Shown in pieces: positions 47,951 through 49,622 of a DNA stretch of 49,622 nucleotides. The notes below the pieces were generated by a model. The model was not told the DNA's origin. It worked only from the letters and a program-made list of their open reading frames with translations, and did no database searches. A program made the position numbers and the translations under genes. The stretch is from the NCBI GenBank assembly GCA_030525455.1, contig JAUNER010000020.1, positions 1 through 49,622 of the forward strand, given 5' to 3'. The stretch comes from Akkermansia sp. (GTDB lineage Bacteria > Verrucomicrobiota > Verrucomicrobiia > Verrucomicrobiales > Akkermansiaceae). Positions within the stretch are counted from its first letter, which is position 1, and every line of letters begins with the position of its first letter.

Positions 47951-48816
47951 AAAAATTTATTTCGGAATTCAAAAATAACACTCCTTATAAAAAATAAGTC
48001 AAGTTCTCTTTGGTTTCGGTTTTGATGAGACTTCATTTCTTCATAATAATCTATAATTTTGATACATAATGTATAAATATCGATTTTGTATTTTGTATTA
48101 AAATAATTAGATGGTTCGTTCCTTATCTCATCATACTTTTTATTTAGGCAATACTCACACACATTACCTGCATGTATCAAATACTCAGTTTTATATCCCA
48201 TTAATGCACCTTTTACGTGTATAATGTCAGTTATATCATTTTTTACATGATAAATTTCACTGACGTCGCGTGCTATTAGTGCATAAAGAATTGTTAAAGA
48301 TATATGTTCTTGTATATTCAGTCTTTCATTTGAAGGTATAAAAATCTTTTCTTTTCTAAATTTATTTACATAAAAGTAAATTGGATTATCGTATGTTATG
48401 ATTTGATCATTATTATCAAATTGAGGAAACTGTTTATCAACAGTATTTAGAATTTCTTCCATTTCTTTGTTTACATTAATTTGGTATTGTAAAGTAATAT
48501 TTTCAAAATAATTCTTATAAAAACCATCACATTCGAAATGTTTATCAGAAAGCTCCTTTCTTATAGATTCTTCAAGAATATTTGTATACACCGAAGGCAT
48601 ATTATTCCCGACTGAATCTACAAAGAAAAACAATATTGTTTCCAATGATATAGGCTTATTTTTACAAAATGTATCCAACAAAATAGTAGAATACATGTTG
48701 CATATAAAATCATCCTTGACTTTCTCTTTTTCCTTAATTGCAGAACACTTAAATATTGCAATTAAAGATGAAACAAAGGTGATTATAATAAATAATATTA
48801 TTATTTTATTTCGCAT
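47947..48816 (-). CDS. Membrane-anchored protein, candidate immunity protein of the Rhs gene
   Basis: A 289-residue protein with one N-terminal helix (about 4-24) and a long soluble part. Its start overlaps the end of the upstream Rhs gene by 11 bases, the hallmark position of a cognate immunity gene. A 'CEYCLNKK' CxxC and a helix-rich segment are visible. AT-rich like its neighbours. No family recognised; the immunity role is inferred from position. Confidence 0.6.
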   Translation of the reverse strand: MRNKIIILFIIITFVSSLIAIFKCSAIKEKEKVKDDFICNMYSTILLDTFCKNKPISLETILFFFVDSVGNNMPSVYTNILEESIRKELSDKHFECDGFYKNYFENITLQYQINVNKEMEEILNTVDKQFPQFDNNDQIITYDNPIYFYVNKFRKEKIFIPSNERLNIQEHISLTILYALIARDVSEIYHVKNDITDIIHVKGALMGYKTEYLIHAGNVCEYCLNKKYDEIRNEPSNYFNTKYKIDIYTLCIKIIDYYEEMKSHQNRNQRELDLFFIRSVIFEFRNKFL

Positions 48817-49622
48817 CTATACAACATTCTTTATCGATTAAATTAAAAGACTTTGATGTTTTTTCATAGGTTACAAAACTATCACCTCCTCGATATATCG
48901 GTGTATACGGAATACCTTCTGTGAAGTTCAGTTTATTTTTAGAACCAATTACTGTACCTTGAAATTTATTTGCCATTTTTTCTGCAACTGAGTTTTCTCC
49001 TCTGCCTGATTGACACCCAAAAAGTGCGGATGTATTACCTGGCAGAAAATTACGTGAATCTAATTCTTCAACATCTGTTCTATTGGAATTTTCTTCCTTT
49101 CTTGATGAAACAATACTTGTATTGTTGTCAAAAATTAATCTTGATGGTTCTGTACTAGCATGACCTATATAAATTACTCCGCAAATACATTTTGTATTTC
49201 TTAGAGAAGACGAAAATTCTTGCACGCTGTGATTAGCTAATACTTTTATTAAAGGGTTTTTAAGAACTGTGGTTAATAATAATTTTGTATAGAATAAAAC
49301 TGATTCTGTGTCATATTTTGTACTATTTGAATTCCCTATTTGAGAATATGTAACAATAAAAGTACATATATATTTAGAAAGTTGTTTATAATTTTTTTCG
49401 AGAGCTAGTTTTAAATAATATAATCCCCGATCGAAACGTATTTCTTTTCTGGGATAAGGCATTGGAGCATTTGCCGTTGGGCTCCAATAGTCTATTAAGC
49501 CATTTACATCTAATTTCGATATCCCATTCCCTACAAACGTATACAAATTCCGGCCGCCTTGTTCGGTGATGGGGTCGCGGTTTATCCAACGTCCGTCCAT
49601 TGGGTTGTAGTGGCGGTAGTTG
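48806..49622 (-). CDS. Rhs-family protein, C-terminal end (truncated by window)
   Basis: The gene continues beyond the right edge of the window; only the last 271 or so codons are seen, starting in frame with [17 protein letters not shown]. After the tip motif [17 protein letters not shown] comes a variable C-terminal domain of about 235 residues. It holds [11 protein letters not shown] (His, codon at 49160-49162) and [11 protein letters not shown] (Cys, codon at 49013-49015), each behind a hydrophobic strand, and then [21 protein letters not shown]. This layout resembles caspase-like clan CD proteases and DUF4347-type domains. The protease reading is inference. The gene is followed, with overlap, by its likely immunity gene. 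Confidence 0.8.
   Translation of the reverse strand, partial: NYRHYNPMDGRWINRDPITEQGGRNLYTFVGNGISKLDVNGLIDYWSPTANAPMPYPRKEIRFDRGLYYLKLALEKNYKQLSKYICTFIVTYSQIGNSNSTKYDTESVLFYTKLLLTTVLKNPLIKVLANHSVQEFSSSLRNTKCICGVIYIGHASTEPSRLIFDNNTSIVSSRKEENSNRTDVEELDSRNFLPGNTSALFGCQSGRGENSVAEKMANKFQGTVIGSKNKLNFTEGIPYTPIYRGGDSFVTYEKTSKSFNLIDKECCIDAK
49541..49622. repeat. Rhs tip repeat, copy 2
   Basis: Second copy of the Rhs tip sequence at 47042-47123, offset 2499 bases, with about seven mismatches of 82. It may continue beyond the window. Homology between copies could drive exchange of toxin cassettes. Confidence 0.9.

Overview
The window looks like a chromosomal segment of an anaerobic or microaerophilic bacterium of the PVC superphylum, most probably a host-associated member of Verrucomicrobiota with moderate to low GC. 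This is inferred from pyruvate:ferredoxin oxidoreductase, a pseudopilin of the GFTLIELLVVIAII type, FloA, Rhs proteins with a [15 protein letters not shown] tip, and gene starts that mostly lack Shine-Dalgarno motifs. No rRNA is present, so the taxonomy stays tentative.

Region 1 (1-9300) appears to contain the replication origin. An AT-rich gap at 6618-6930 between ribD and a beta-helix protein holds a cluster of DnaA boxes. The base skew of the + strand flips from C-rich to G-rich across it. Two near-perfect ParB sites (parS) flank it, one inside mnmG and one behind dnaN. Genes here are an FHA protein, an HtrA-type protease, holA, mnmG, ribD, a left-handed beta-helix protein and dnaN.

Region 2 (9300-19790) is housekeeping: an S-adenosylhomocysteine-hydrolase-like protein and recN on the minus strand, then a long plus-strand run. 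That run carries a PhnP-like hydrolase, a WecG/TagA glycosyltransferase, a 58-residue lipoprotein, the coupled set nrnA-truB-ribF, panD, secG, a pseudopilin and a DAHP synthase.

Region 3 (19794-26371) is an accessory island. It has a tyrosine recombinase divergent from a 1644-residue single-chain restriction-modification enzyme (nuclease, SF2 helicase, N6-adenine methylase), followed by a gap of about 400 bases with coding-like remnants.

Region 4 (26372-45770) is housekeeping and metabolism: gamma-carbonic anhydrase, a bifunctional-nuclease-domain protein, tRNA-Tyr with a clear promoter, an MnmM/YtqB-like methyltransferase, rtcB, a LysR-type regulator, an MFS transporter, aconitase, an L,D-transpeptidase, pyruvate:ferredoxin oxidoreductase, a low-molecular-weight phosphatase, RNase R, a proline-rich membrane protein, FloA, queA and a lipoprotein.

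Region 5 (45900-49622) is a very AT-rich Rhs toxin locus on the minus strand, cut by the window end. It holds the tip of one Rhs protein, two overlapping membrane-anchored proteins of unknown function, a second orphan Rhs tip, and a multi-pass membrane protein. Both Rhs C-termini end in unrelated-looking domains that nevertheless share a strand-GH(G/A) ... strand-C layout, as in caspase-like (clan CD) folds. This is the most novel-looking part of the window.
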